Shown: positions 7,140 through 15,688 of the stretch, in pieces | Position numbering within the stretch: position 1 is the first letter of the stretch | Layout: the number at the start of each line of letters is the position of its first letter | Virus record (IMG/VR): IMGVR_UViG_3300028550_000640 | Location: 1 to 23,873 of that record | Length of the DNA stretch: 23,873 bases | Direction: 5' to 3' (one strand) | DNA from: a virus | Translations under genes and position numbers: made by a program | Notes under the pieces: generated by a model | What the model saw: the letters and a program-made list of their open reading frames with translations, nothing else | Database searches by the model: none | Told to the model about the DNA's origin: nothing

Positions 7140-9764
7140 ATGCCAAAGTCTAAGTTCATGCAAAGCTCGTTTGTAAGTGGAGAGCTATCGCCCCTGCTTA
7201 AAGGTCGTGTAGACCTAGATCAATACTATCAGGGTATGGAGACAGCCGAGAACGTTTTAATCGTACCACAAGGCGGTTTAAAGCGTAGAGCAGGCACTCA
7301 GCATGTAGACACAGCAGAAAATATTATTAAGCCTTTTGTTAGTTCTGAAATAACCGCCACTATGCCCAGAGTTACCCCAACTTCGGCAGAAGAAACTGCA
7401 ATAGCTAATATTAATGACTTTAACCCTGCTACTGTAGGACTAACAACAACTAACATTGGCGTGTTGGGTACTGGAGCTAATGCAGATTATGTAGTTGCGT
7501 TATATAATATTTCTGGCGAAAGCAATCTTGGTAAATTTATTGATGTAAAAAACATTAAGTTAAGTGGCACTGGTTCTGGCGCATTTAAAATACAGGCATC
7601 TTTAGATAACGTATCTTGGTCTACTCGTCAGACTATGACTGTTACTGAAATAGAGCAATCAATTCGCATTAGGGTAACTGATACATTTGATTACAAATAT
7701 TTTAGGATTGTTCGCACCGGAGACACTGGCGACTTAGGCACACTTAAAATACAATTAAGTGAATTTAATATCTTGTACCCAACAGCTACTGCCTCAGATG
7801 TTAAGACCTTTGATTTTAGTATTGAGACAAACAGGCACTATCTATGCGTTGTAACTGGAGGTGCTGAGACTACACCTTCTTACGGAAATATGTCTATCTA
7901 CAGAGTAACAGACCAAACGTCTAACTTTACGCCTGTAGCTTATTTACCGTTGCCTTTTAGGTCTTCTGAGGTAGCTACAGTACGCGATGTGCAGACTGAA
8001 AACGTCATGTTAATGTTCCATGAAGATCATGCGTCTAAAAGAATTATAAACACAAGTGGTAATGTGTTTGTTATTGATGACATTCCGTTTCTTAATGTTC
8101 CTCAATATGACTATGATGATTCACAAAGCCCTACACCTACAGACTATATAACAACACTTACATTAGGTCATTTTTCTGTAGGCGATAGATTTCAAATAGA
8201 TGTAGAGGGTGTGTTAAGTAAAAACATTACTTTAACTGGTGGAGCTTCATCGTCTGCGGCTAACATACAACGTAACTTGCAAGAAATGCCTATTTTTGGT
8301 GATACAGGCGTTGCTGTTACAGGTGGAAACTCTGTATTTACAATTACTGTTTCTGGCGAATCTACAAAATCTTTTGAGTTGTGGTCAGGGTTTGCAACCT
8401 CAGATAGTGGTGGCACTGCAAATACAGTAGCTTTTGTTTTAAATCAACAAGGATCACCTCGTAAAGAAGATGTATGGTCTACGACTAGAGGATTTCCTAA
8501 GACTGCCGCGTTCCATGAAGGGCGGTTATGGTTTGGTGGTACAAAATCTAAACTGCAAAGTTTGTTTGCTTCTAGGTCTAGTTCGTTTTTTGATTTCTAT
8601 ACTGAAGAGGGCGATGCTGACGAGGGTATATTTACAACAATATCGTCAAGACAGCTTACAGAAATTATTGATATTAATCCTGATCGCGGCTTGCAAGTAT
8701 TTACTGCTGGTGCGGAGTTTGTAGTCAATGGCTCTACTCCTGCTGACATTTCTATTCAAGCACAGACACAGCATGGCGCGGCTACTTTAGAAGTTAAATC
8801 AGTAGATGGCGCTACATTATTTGTTGACCAAAATGGTAGGACATTACGATCATACTTGTACAACTTTAATGAAGATGCTTATAACAGTACGGACATATCT
8901 GTATTGTCTTCACAACTTATAGATAACCCAGCAGACTTAGGTATTTTAGCAGGGTCATTATCAGAAGATGCTAACTGGGTATTTATTGTTAATCAAGATG
9001 GTACTTCAGCAATTCTTAATACGCTTAGATCACAAGACATTAATGGCTTTACTAAATGGATTAATGGGGACACTAACACTGTATACCCTCTTAAAACTGT
9101 ATCGGTGTCTGTTGTTAATAATGATTTGTTTTTAGTCAACAAAAGAACTACTGATACTACTACTACCTACACAGTAGAAAAGTGGGATTTTGATTACTTG
9201 ATGGATTCTTCTGTTAAGCTGGAAAGCTCAACAAGCATGATAGGTAATAATTTATTTTTAGCTACAAACCATTTAGACGGAGAAACAGTTAGTGTAGTGG
9301 CAAGAGGAACGCCATTACCAAAACGTGTAGTACAAACAGGTTCTGGTTCAGGATACATTGTTTTAACTAATGGTGAAAAATCATTTATCCTTGAGCAAGA
9401 CCCTGCTACTGGCGTTATAGACGTAGAGGTAGGGTATAACTTTATACCTAAGATTAAGAGTATGCCTTTAAATACTGCGGCTCCTGCTGGTCAGAACCAG
9501 ATGCGACAAAAGAAGATTACTCGTATTAACCTAAGAGTTTACAAGAGTTCTGGGGTGTACATTGATGACAATCCTGTTGCTATTAGACAGTTTGGTAGCG
9601 CGGCTGATTCTCCATTAAACGAAAACTTGCCTGAACAGACAGGTGTTATACAAGGTGAGAACAGTGGCAATGGCTGGAACATAGAAGTACAGCCTATAAT
9701 TACTGTACCTGAACCTACGCCATTCCACATACAGGCTATTGAATACGAGGTAGAGTCTTCTTGA
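7140..9764 (+). CDS. Tail tubular protein B (T7 gp12-type nozzle) with inserted discoidin-like domain
   Basis: This is the nozzle of the short tail. The start (SFVSGELSPLLKGRVDLDQYYQG, 10-32, then IVPQGGLKRRAGTQHV to 56) is the family signature. In T7-type relatives this leads straight into the strand here read as KTFDFSIETNRHYLCVV (222-238). Here about 150 residues (about 66-215) lie between. They contain FKIQASLDNVSWS (149-161) and YKYFRIVRTG (185-194), the typical strands of an F5/8 type C (discoidin) galactose-binding fold, which suggests a sugar-binding domain on the tail surface. The total of 874 residues exceeds T7 gp12 (794). Later EGRLWFGGTKSKLQSLFASRS (about 460-480) is again family-typical. 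The stop overlaps the next TTG start. Confidence 0.93.
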   Translation: MPKSKFMQSSFVSGELSPLLKGRVDLDQYYQGMETAENVLIVPQGGLKRRAGTQHVDTAENIIKPFVSSEITATMPRVTPTSAEETAIANINDFNPATVGLTTTNIGVLGTGANADYVVALYNISGESNLGKFIDVKNIKLSGTGSGAFKIQASLDNVSWSTRQTMTVTEIEQSIRIRVTDTFDYKYFRIVRTGDTGDLGTLKIQLSEFNILYPTATASDVKTFDFSIETNRHYLCVVTGGAETTPSYGNMSIYRVTDQTSNFTPVAYLPLPFRSSEVATVRDVQTENVMLMFHEDHASKRIINTSGNVFVIDDIPFLNVPQYDYDDSQSPTPTDYITTLTLGHFSVGDRFQIDVEGVLSKNITLTGGASSSAANIQRNLQEMPIFGDTGVAVTGGNSVFTITVSGESTKSFELWSGFATSDSGGTANTVAFVLNQQGSPRKEDVWSTTRGFPKTAAFHEGRLWFGGTKSKLQSLFASRSSSFFDFYTEEGDADEGIFTTISSRQLTEIIDINPDRGLQVFTAGAEFVVNGSTPADISIQAQTQHGAATLEVKSVDGATLFVDQNGRTLRSYLYNFNEDAYNSTDISVLSSQLIDNPADLGILAGSLSEDANWVFIVNQDGTSAILNTLRSQDINGFTKWINGDTNTVYPLKTVSVSVVNNDLFLVNKRTTDTTTTYTVEKWDFDYLMDSSVKLESSTSMIGNNLFLATNHLDGETVSVVARGTPLPKRVVQTGSGSGYIVLTNGEKSFILEQDPATGVIDVEVGYNFIPKIKSMPLNTAAPAGQNQMRQKKITRINLRVYKSSGVYIDDNPVAIRQFGSAADSPLNENLPEQTGVIQGENSGNGWNIEVQPIITVPEPTPFHIQAIEYEVESS

Positions 9765-10138
9765 ATCAAGTAACAACACAAGACGACATAGTAAAGCTAC
9801 AGACTTTAATGCTAAAAGGCGATACACTAGAGCTAGAAACAAAGCATCACTTTAGTGATGGGTTATATGCAAGAGAGTTGTTTATTCCAGCAGGCGTTGT
9901 TCTGGTGGGTGCTACGCATAAGACTACGCACTTGTACACAGTAGTAAAGGGTAGATGTAAGGTATCAAGCCAGTTTGGTAATTTAGATATTGAAGCACCG
10001 TTTATGGGAGAAACTATTCCACAAACTAAGCGTGTTATATACGCTGAAACAGATTGTGTATGGGTTACATACCACCCTACACATTTAACTGATATTGAAG
10101 AAATAGAAAAGGCTTTATTAGAGCCAGAGGATATTTAA
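9761..10138 (+). CDS. Cupin-like small protein of the tail block
   Basis: This 125-residue protein appears to start with TTG at 9761, overlapping the previous stop as TTGA, with GAGG at 9747-9750 upstream. An ATG at 9809 would give 109 residues, and this alternative cannot be excluded. Residues about 35-108 alternate beta strands in the order of a cupin-like jelly roll, with G50-x-x-H53-x-x-x-H57 where cupins carry their first metal-binding motif and a Tyr-His pair near 104-105. Small cupin-like proteins of unknown role lie between tubular protein B and the internal proteins in other podoviruses, as far as I recall. No enzyme function can be claimed. It ends directly before the next ATG. Confidence 0.75.
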   Translation: MNQVTTQDDIVKLQTLMLKGDTLELETKHHFSDGLYARELFIPAGVVLVGATHKTTHLYTVVKGRCKVSSQFGNLDIEAPFMGETIPQTKRVIYAETDCVWVTYHPTHLTDIEEIEKALLEPEDI

Positions 10139-10564
10139 ATGTCATTTTGGATTGTAGCCGCAATTGCCACAAGCACAGCGGTAAGTGTTTATGGTCAAGT
10201 TGAATCTGGTAAAATGCAACAAGATGAACTTGAACGCCAAGCTGAAGAAGAAAAGATTGCGGCTGAAGGTCGGGAGCTACAGCGTAAACAAGAGCTTAAT
10301 AAGGTTCTTGCCGCTAATGAAGTTAGTGCGTCTATGTCTGGTCAAACTGGTGAAGGTACTCCTGCAAGTATTGCTCTTGAAAGCGCAAAGCAAATAGGCT
10401 CTAGTGAAGGCATGATTAATCTATCTGAAAAGCTAAAACGCGCACAGTTACGAAGACAAGGCGCTAATGCTCGATCAATAGCTAATATTGGTGCTACATC
10501 TACTTTGCTTAAAGGTGGCGCAAGTGTTTATAAGCAAGGCGAATCAACTAACTGGACAGCATAA
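10139..10564 (+). CDS. Internal virion protein, T7 gp14-like
   Basis: In T7 the counterpart (196 residues) is the first ejection protein and forms a pore in the outer membrane. This version has 141 residues. Residues about 3-19 are hydrophobic (WIVAAIATSTAVSVYG), followed by a Glu/Gln/Lys-rich helix (20-60) likely to form a coiled coil, then Gly/Ser and a second Ala/Arg-rich helix (95-130). This hydrophobic start plus long helix, placed directly before two long ejection proteins, is the pattern of gp14-type proteins. The start follows the previous stop without a gap, and the stop shares a base with the next ATG (TAATG). Confidence 0.82.
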   Translation: MSFWIVAAIATSTAVSVYGQVESGKMQQDELERQAEEEKIAAEGRELQRKQELNKVLAANEVSASMSGQTGEGTPASIALESAKQIGSSEGMINLSEKLKRAQLRRQGANARSIANIGATSTLLKGGASVYKQGESTNWTA

Positions 10565-12597
10565 TGGCTAAACAACCTAGACAAGAGCGCATTGGCTTTT
10601 ACGGTAAGTTCCAACCTACTGGTGTAGATCAGTCTGGTGCAAAACGTATGCAAGCTCTAGCAGGATTAGCAGAGCAAGTAGGCGGTGTTGCTGAACAGTT
10701 TGGTATTGCTAAGGCAGAGCGTGAGGCTCCTGAAGAAGCATTGCTGGCTGTTGAAGAGGCTCGTATAGTTGATGAAGAAGGTAAAGTATCTTACGGAGAG
10801 ATAGAAGAGCGTCGAGGTTATGGCGCTGACGTTTATCAGAATACCGTAATTAATGCACAGCTTTCTCAGCGCAACACTGATTCAAAAGTACGTTTAATAG
10901 AGCTTGCAACAGAATTTGCAGATGATCCTGTTGGCTACGAAAATGCTTCTAAAGCATATTTTGATGCAACAATTAACTCTGCTCCTATAGAATTAAGGCA
11001 AGACCTTATATCCGCAATAGCTCCAAGAATTGCAACCACTACTGCAAACATAAGCAAAGCGTTTGAAGTATCTACTCAAAATCAAAGCATTGATACATTG
11101 TCTAATGGCGTTGATGTCGGTGTTATTGATATTGAAAACTTAGCTCGAAACGGTGACGCAGAACTTGTTAGTGTAGAAAAAGAAATATTATTTGCAGAGA
11201 TGGATGCTTTGGCTGAAGCTTCTCCTAAATACGCTTCTAACCTTGAGGCTGAAAAGCGCAAAGTTGAAAGTTCAATTATGCTTCAAACTGAAATTGGCAA
11301 TGTTGATAGGGCTGTCTTTAATGAAGATTTGTCTAATGAAGAAAAGCTTATTAGTGGCGCAAAATTCCTCGAAGATTTTAGAACGTCTGAAATTGAAGGT
11401 ATAAGCCCTACAGAAAAAGATCAAATGCTAGGCTTGATTAGCCAAAGATTAAATGGTGTTAGACAAGCATATAAAGCAGAATTAGCGGAAGTTAAAAAAG
11501 ATCAAGGAATGATTCGCGTTGGAAATGTAATGGACAGCGTTACACCTGTTGGCGATCAAATTCCAATTACGCAAAAAGATGCAAATGATTATTATGCGGA
11601 AGTTACGTTCCAAGAATTACCATCTGATAACCCTGATGCTAGAGGTGCAAAGCAAACAGATTTTGTAGCAAAGACTGGCCTTATTCCTGCAATGTTAAAG
11701 CAAGAGCTAACTAATGATTTAATGTCGCAAGATGTAAACAGAATACAAGCGGCTTCAGAAACTATTGGAAGATTAACCGAAATTCCGGGAATTGGACAAA
11801 CAGTTCTTACTGAACAACAACGCGCTTTTGCTACAGAAGTTAATTCTTTAAGTCAGTTTATGGGTGCAGACCTTGCCACACAGCAAGCAATTAAGAACAC
11901 TGACCCAACTAATAAGGCAAGAATTGAAGCTAGAACAGCCGAAATTAAGTCTACAGAAGGTAAGAAAACTTTTAGTGGGTCTTATAGAAACGAAATGCTT
12001 GAAGAATATGGCTCAGGATATTTTGAGAAATTTAATGTAAATGATATCGCGCAATATGACTTAATTAAAGACTACGGAACTTTAGTTGAAAGCTATTACA
12101 TTTCCGGTATGTCTGTAGATAATGCTAAAGAACAGGCTATAAAAAACATTCAGACTAATTACAAAGAAAGCGAGTTTGGATTTATGAAGTTTCGCCCTGA
12201 AGATTATTATGGGCTTGGAGTTACTGACAGCGTAAATTATATTAGAGAAGATATTTATAATGAGCTAACTGGCCCTTCTGGAATTTTTGGCCTTGAGTTA
12301 GATAAAAAAGATATTGTTTTAGTCTCTGATTCAATTACTGCAAGGCAAGCATCTACAGGGAATCCTTCTTATACTGTAATGTATCGGGAGAATAATGGCA
12401 CTTTAAATACTGCTGTGTTTGCTGGGCAAGATGAAAATGGTAACGAAGTAATGTTAAACAGATATATGCCTGACATTTTAACTGCTGAAGAAGAAGAAAT
12501 GGCTATAATTAAAGATACGGCAGAACGAGAAATGAGAGCCGCGCAAAGTGGACAAATTTATGCATCTACTCCAGATTTAAGAGCCATATCTAAATAG
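10564..12597 (+). CDS. Internal virion protein, T7 gp15-like
   Basis: This 677-residue protein is somewhat shorter than T7 gp15 (747), which helps form the periplasmic tunnel for DNA ejection. The start, RIGFYGKFQPTGVDQSGAKR followed by MQALAGLAEQVGGVAEQFG, is characteristic of the family. The rest is rich in Glu, Ala and Gln, is mostly helical and lacks membrane segments or catalytic motifs. It lies between the gp14-like and gp16-like genes in the T7 order and is coupled to the former by a one-base overlap. The call combines N-terminal pattern, length, helical composition and order. Confidence 0.85.
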   Translation: MAKQPRQERIGFYGKFQPTGVDQSGAKRMQALAGLAEQVGGVAEQFGIAKAEREAPEEALLAVEEARIVDEEGKVSYGEIEERRGYGADVYQNTVINAQLSQRNTDSKVRLIELATEFADDPVGYENASKAYFDATINSAPIELRQDLISAIAPRIATTTANISKAFEVSTQNQSIDTLSNGVDVGVIDIENLARNGDAELVSVEKEILFAEMDALAEASPKYASNLEAEKRKVESSIMLQTEIGNVDRAVFNEDLSNEEKLISGAKFLEDFRTSEIEGISPTEKDQMLGLISQRLNGVRQAYKAELAEVKKDQGMIRVGNVMDSVTPVGDQIPITQKDANDYYAEVTFQELPSDNPDARGAKQTDFVAKTGLIPAMLKQELTNDLMSQDVNRIQAASETIGRLTEIPGIGQTVLTEQQRAFATEVNSLSQFMGADLATQQAIKNTDPTNKARIEARTAEIKSTEGKKTFSGSYRNEMLEEYGSGYFEKFNVNDIAQYDLIKDYGTLVESYYISGMSVDNAKEQAIKNIQTNYKESEFGFMKFRPEDYYGLGVTDSVNYIREDIYNELTGPSGIFGLELDKKDIVLVSDSITARQASTGNPSYTVMYRENNGTLNTAVFAGQDENGNEVMLNRYMPDILTAEEEEMAIIKDTAEREMRAAQSGQIYASTPDLRAISK

Positions 12598-12605
12598 GAA
12601 ATAAA

Positions 12606-15600
12606 ATGGGTTTTGTTGCATCGCCAGATCAAGAGTTAATAGCTCCAAAATTAGTTCCTCTTGCTTTAGAAGAAGATGAGCGTCCTTCAGTTGGTGAAAT
12701 TGCCAAGGCGTTTTATCGACAAGAAAATATTATTGGATCATTTGTTTCTGAAGAATCTGGCTTACCTGATTCTACAAAAGATAACCCAGATTACGACCCT
12801 TATGGATTATTTACCGAAGATGAAAGACTAGATCAGGCTTTTGTTAGCAATGCGCTGTATGCGGATAATGATGAAGAGTTAGAAGCTGTACGTCGCCAAA
12901 TGACTAGAGAAAAAACCGACAGAGAAACAATGGCTCAAGGTGGAGCTACTTCTTTTATTGTTGGCTTGCCTGTAATGATGGCTGACCCTATTTCTTTATT
13001 GTCTATAGGCGGTGTTGCACTAAATACTTATAGAGCAGGAAAAGGCATTCTAAAGGGCGCGGCTGTAATGGGTTCGGTTGTTGGTGTTGACACAGCTATC
13101 CAAGAAGCGGCTTTACACACGCAACAGCTTACTAGAACTTACGGAGAGTCTGCTACTAACATTTCCGCTGGAATGCTCTTAGGTGGCGTTTTAGGAGGCA
13201 CAGCGGCTAAGTTAGCAACGTATGGTGTTGATGCTAAAATGATCGACGCATACGAAAATGTTATGAATGTTGAGCCTAAGATTGCAGAAGGTATTAATCC
13301 TACTATTGACGCTGTTACTAAGCCTGTAGGTTCGGGCAGTGTTGGCGCACAGCAAGTTCTTGGTGACACTCAAGTTTCGGGAAAGATAGCTAAAAAACTA
13401 GTAAAGTTATTAGGCTTTGATCCGTTGTCTCGCACAATCACAAGTGAGAATCCAACAACTAGATTAATTGCTACTATGATGGCTGAGAACCCCATAAAAA
13501 TGGATGGCAATGTTCTTCAAGCGGCTGAGTCTTTAGCTAAAGCTCATTCAGGAAAATTAGGCACATCATTGCAAAACAATGCTAATCTTTTTGCAGAGTA
13601 TAAAAGTGCTGGTGGAAAGATGAATCGAAAGCAGTTTAATGAAGCTGTATCTACTGCAATTAGAAAAGGCGATAGCGACATACCTCAAGTCAAGGCTTCC
13701 GCTGATTACTGGAATAAAGAATTATACACTCCTCTTAAAGATGAAATGGTAGCCTTAAAATTACTTCCTGAAGATGTAGATGTTAAAACAGCTAATAACT
13801 ATCTAAATCGTGTGTGGAACAAAAATAAAATTTCAGCTAACTTTCCTCAGTTTGTTAATAAAGTTTCTAACTGGCTTGCAGAAAAAGACGTAAAGTTATT
13901 TGAAGATGCTAAGGCGGCTTCTGAGAAAATTGCTACAGCAACAGGAAAAGAAAAAGATAATCTTCAAGCTATCATAGATAAAGCTGAGTTTAAGAAAGGC
14001 ATGGATTTTGAGCGTCAAGATTATGAGTCTCTTTCTGAAGAAATAGCACAAAGAATACAAGGCAGTCCAGATGGTAGACTTCCTTATGATTGGAAGTTAG
14101 GTAGCGGTTCACCTACAGGCGGTGTAAATAACAAAGGCATTAAAGGCACTACATTACGTGGCCCATTAAGAAATCGTGTATTTCAAATTGACGATGAAAT
14201 AGTTGAAGAGTTTTTAGAGAATGACATTGAGACATTAGGCGCTAGGTATCTTCAAAATGTAGCTGGAGATATTGAGTTAGTTAGAAAGTTTGATGATGTT
14301 AATATGACCGATCAACTTAAAGATATTAACACATGGTATGCCAAGAAAAAAAATGACAAATCACTTACTCCAAAGCAACAAGAAAAGTTAGAAAAGCAAC
14401 GAGAAAGTGACGTTAGAGACATTGCAGGAATGCGTGATCGTATTCGTGGTGTCTACGGATTTTCTGAAGATAATATCTGGACTCGTATGGCTAGGTCTTC
14501 AAGAGACTTAAACTATTTGCGCTTGCTTGGTGGTGTAACTGTTTCTAGTTTACCTGATGTTTCTCGTGTATTTATGGCTGAAGGTTTTGCTAAAACATTT
14601 AAGAGTGGTCTTGGGCCGTTAATTAAAAACACAAAACAATTTAAAGAAGCGGCTTCTGAGTTAAAGCGTTATGGTGTTGGCACTGATGCCATTATGTCAG
14701 GCAAGTCAGAAATTATTGCTGATGTTGGCGATTACGCTCAAGGCGGTACAGCTATCGAAAGAGGGTTGCGATCTGCTTCTAGCAAGTTTGGAAAGATAAA
14801 CTTCTTAGATCATTGGACAGCAGGAATGAAGCAACTTCACGCTGTTACTATGCAAACATCTATCTTTGATGGATTAAAAAAAGGAGTTTATGACAAGCGC
14901 CTAGCTCGATTAGGTATTGACGAGCAATCAGCAAAGGACATGTACAAACAAGTAGTAAAGCATGGCAAGAATGAAGATGGTGTGTGGCTGACTAATGCTA
15001 AGAATTGGGATAGACCAGACCTAGAAAGAATGTGGGGCGCGGCTGTACGCAAAGAAAGTGATCGCGTAATCCTAATTCCCGGACAAGAAAAGCCATTGTT
15101 TATGTCTACTGAAATGGGTAAAACTGTTGGTCAGTTTAGATCGTTTATATTGTCTGCTACCCAGCGAGTCTTTATTGCCGCATTGCAGAATCAGGATCAC
15201 AATGCAGTGGGCGGTCTTGCTTCACTTGTTGGTATGGGAATGTTTACTTATTATCTTAAACAGAAAATTGCAGGAAGAGATGTTAGCGATGATCCTGCTG
15301 TATGGGTTACAGAAGGAATTGATAGATCGGGCGCTATAGGTGTTATTGGAGAAATTACTAACACAATAGAAAAGATATCAGGAAACTCTTTAGGGTTAAG
15401 GCCGTTACTAGGAATTGATGCCCCTGCTTCTAAGCAAGTAGCTCGCACTGTTTCTGAGTCTTTGTTGGGGCCAACTTTTGGTAGCTTGTTAAGCACTACT
15501 GTAGCGGCAACCAATGCAATTACATCTGAAGGTGAAATGACTGAATCAGACATAAGAACACTTAGAAGACTTATACCTTTGCAGAATTTATTTTATATAA

Positions 15601-15644
15601 GACATGGACTAGATGAAGTTCAAAAAGCATCGAGTGATTTATAA
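12606..15644 (+). CDS. Internal virion protein, T7 gp16-like, without a transglycosylase domain
   Basis: This is the largest ejection protein, 1012 residues against 1318 in T7 gp16. T7 gp16 starts with a lytic transglycosylase domain of about 150 residues that opens peptidoglycan; I see no such domain here. The N-terminal part contains Gly/Ala-rich hydrophobic helices (about 116-150 and 180-205) that could cross a membrane during ejection. A long Lys/Glu-rich helical middle follows, then a hydrophobic segment GGLASLVGMGMFTYYLKQK near 865-883. The C-terminus, with LRRLIPLQNLFYI, matches the gp16 end pattern. AGGA at 12597-12600 precedes ATG 12606. How the phage cuts the cell wall at entry is then open. 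Confidence 0.85.
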   Translation: MGFVASPDQELIAPKLVPLALEEDERPSVGEIAKAFYRQENIIGSFVSEESGLPDSTKDNPDYDPYGLFTEDERLDQAFVSNALYADNDEELEAVRRQMTREKTDRETMAQGGATSFIVGLPVMMADPISLLSIGGVALNTYRAGKGILKGAAVMGSVVGVDTAIQEAALHTQQLTRTYGESATNISAGMLLGGVLGGTAAKLATYGVDAKMIDAYENVMNVEPKIAEGINPTIDAVTKPVGSGSVGAQQVLGDTQVSGKIAKKLVKLLGFDPLSRTITSENPTTRLIATMMAENPIKMDGNVLQAAESLAKAHSGKLGTSLQNNANLFAEYKSAGGKMNRKQFNEAVSTAIRKGDSDIPQVKASADYWNKELYTPLKDEMVALKLLPEDVDVKTANNYLNRVWNKNKISANFPQFVNKVSNWLAEKDVKLFEDAKAASEKIATATGKEKDNLQAIIDKAEFKKGMDFERQDYESLSEEIAQRIQGSPDGRLPYDWKLGSGSPTGGVNNKGIKGTTLRGPLRNRVFQIDDEIVEEFLENDIETLGARYLQNVAGDIELVRKFDDVNMTDQLKDINTWYAKKKNDKSLTPKQQEKLEKQRESDVRDIAGMRDRIRGVYGFSEDNIWTRMARSSRDLNYLRLLGGVTVSSLPDVSRVFMAEGFAKTFKSGLGPLIKNTKQFKEAASELKRYGVGTDAIMSGKSEIIADVGDYAQGGTAIERGLRSASSKFGKINFLDHWTAGMKQLHAVTMQTSIFDGLKKGVYDKRLARLGIDEQSAKDMYKQVVKHGKNEDGVWLTNAKNWDRPDLERMWGAAVRKESDRVILIPGQEKPLFMSTEMGKTVGQFRSFILSATQRVFIAALQNQDHNAVGGLASLVGMGMFTYYLKQKIAGRDVSDDPAVWVTEGIDRSGAIGVIGEITNTIEKISGNSLGLRPLLGIDAPASKQVARTVSESLLGPTFGSLLSTTVAATNAITSEGEMTESDIRTLRRLIPLQNLFYIRHGLDEVQKASSDL

Positions 15645-15662
15645 CGCTAAAAATAGTATAAT
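15634..15662 (+). promoter_or_regulatory. Probable promoter for the tailspike block
   Basis: A perfect TATAAT at 15657-15662 lies in the short gap before the tailspike, with a weak GTGATT (15634-15639) 17 bases upstream overlapping the end of the previous gene. The layout resembles the capsid promoter (TTGATT, 18 bases, TATAAT). Transcription would start near 15669, only about 20 bases before the ATG. Confidence 0.5.
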
Positions 15663-15688
15663 TGGCACACTTAACATAGGACAAGATA

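Noticed and set aside
12750-12830. E-S-G sequence near residue 55 of the gp16-like protein as a possible transglycosylase catalytic motif
   Set aside because: The following residues (NPDYDPYGLF) do not continue the lytic transglycosylase pattern, and no supporting motif is seen downstream.
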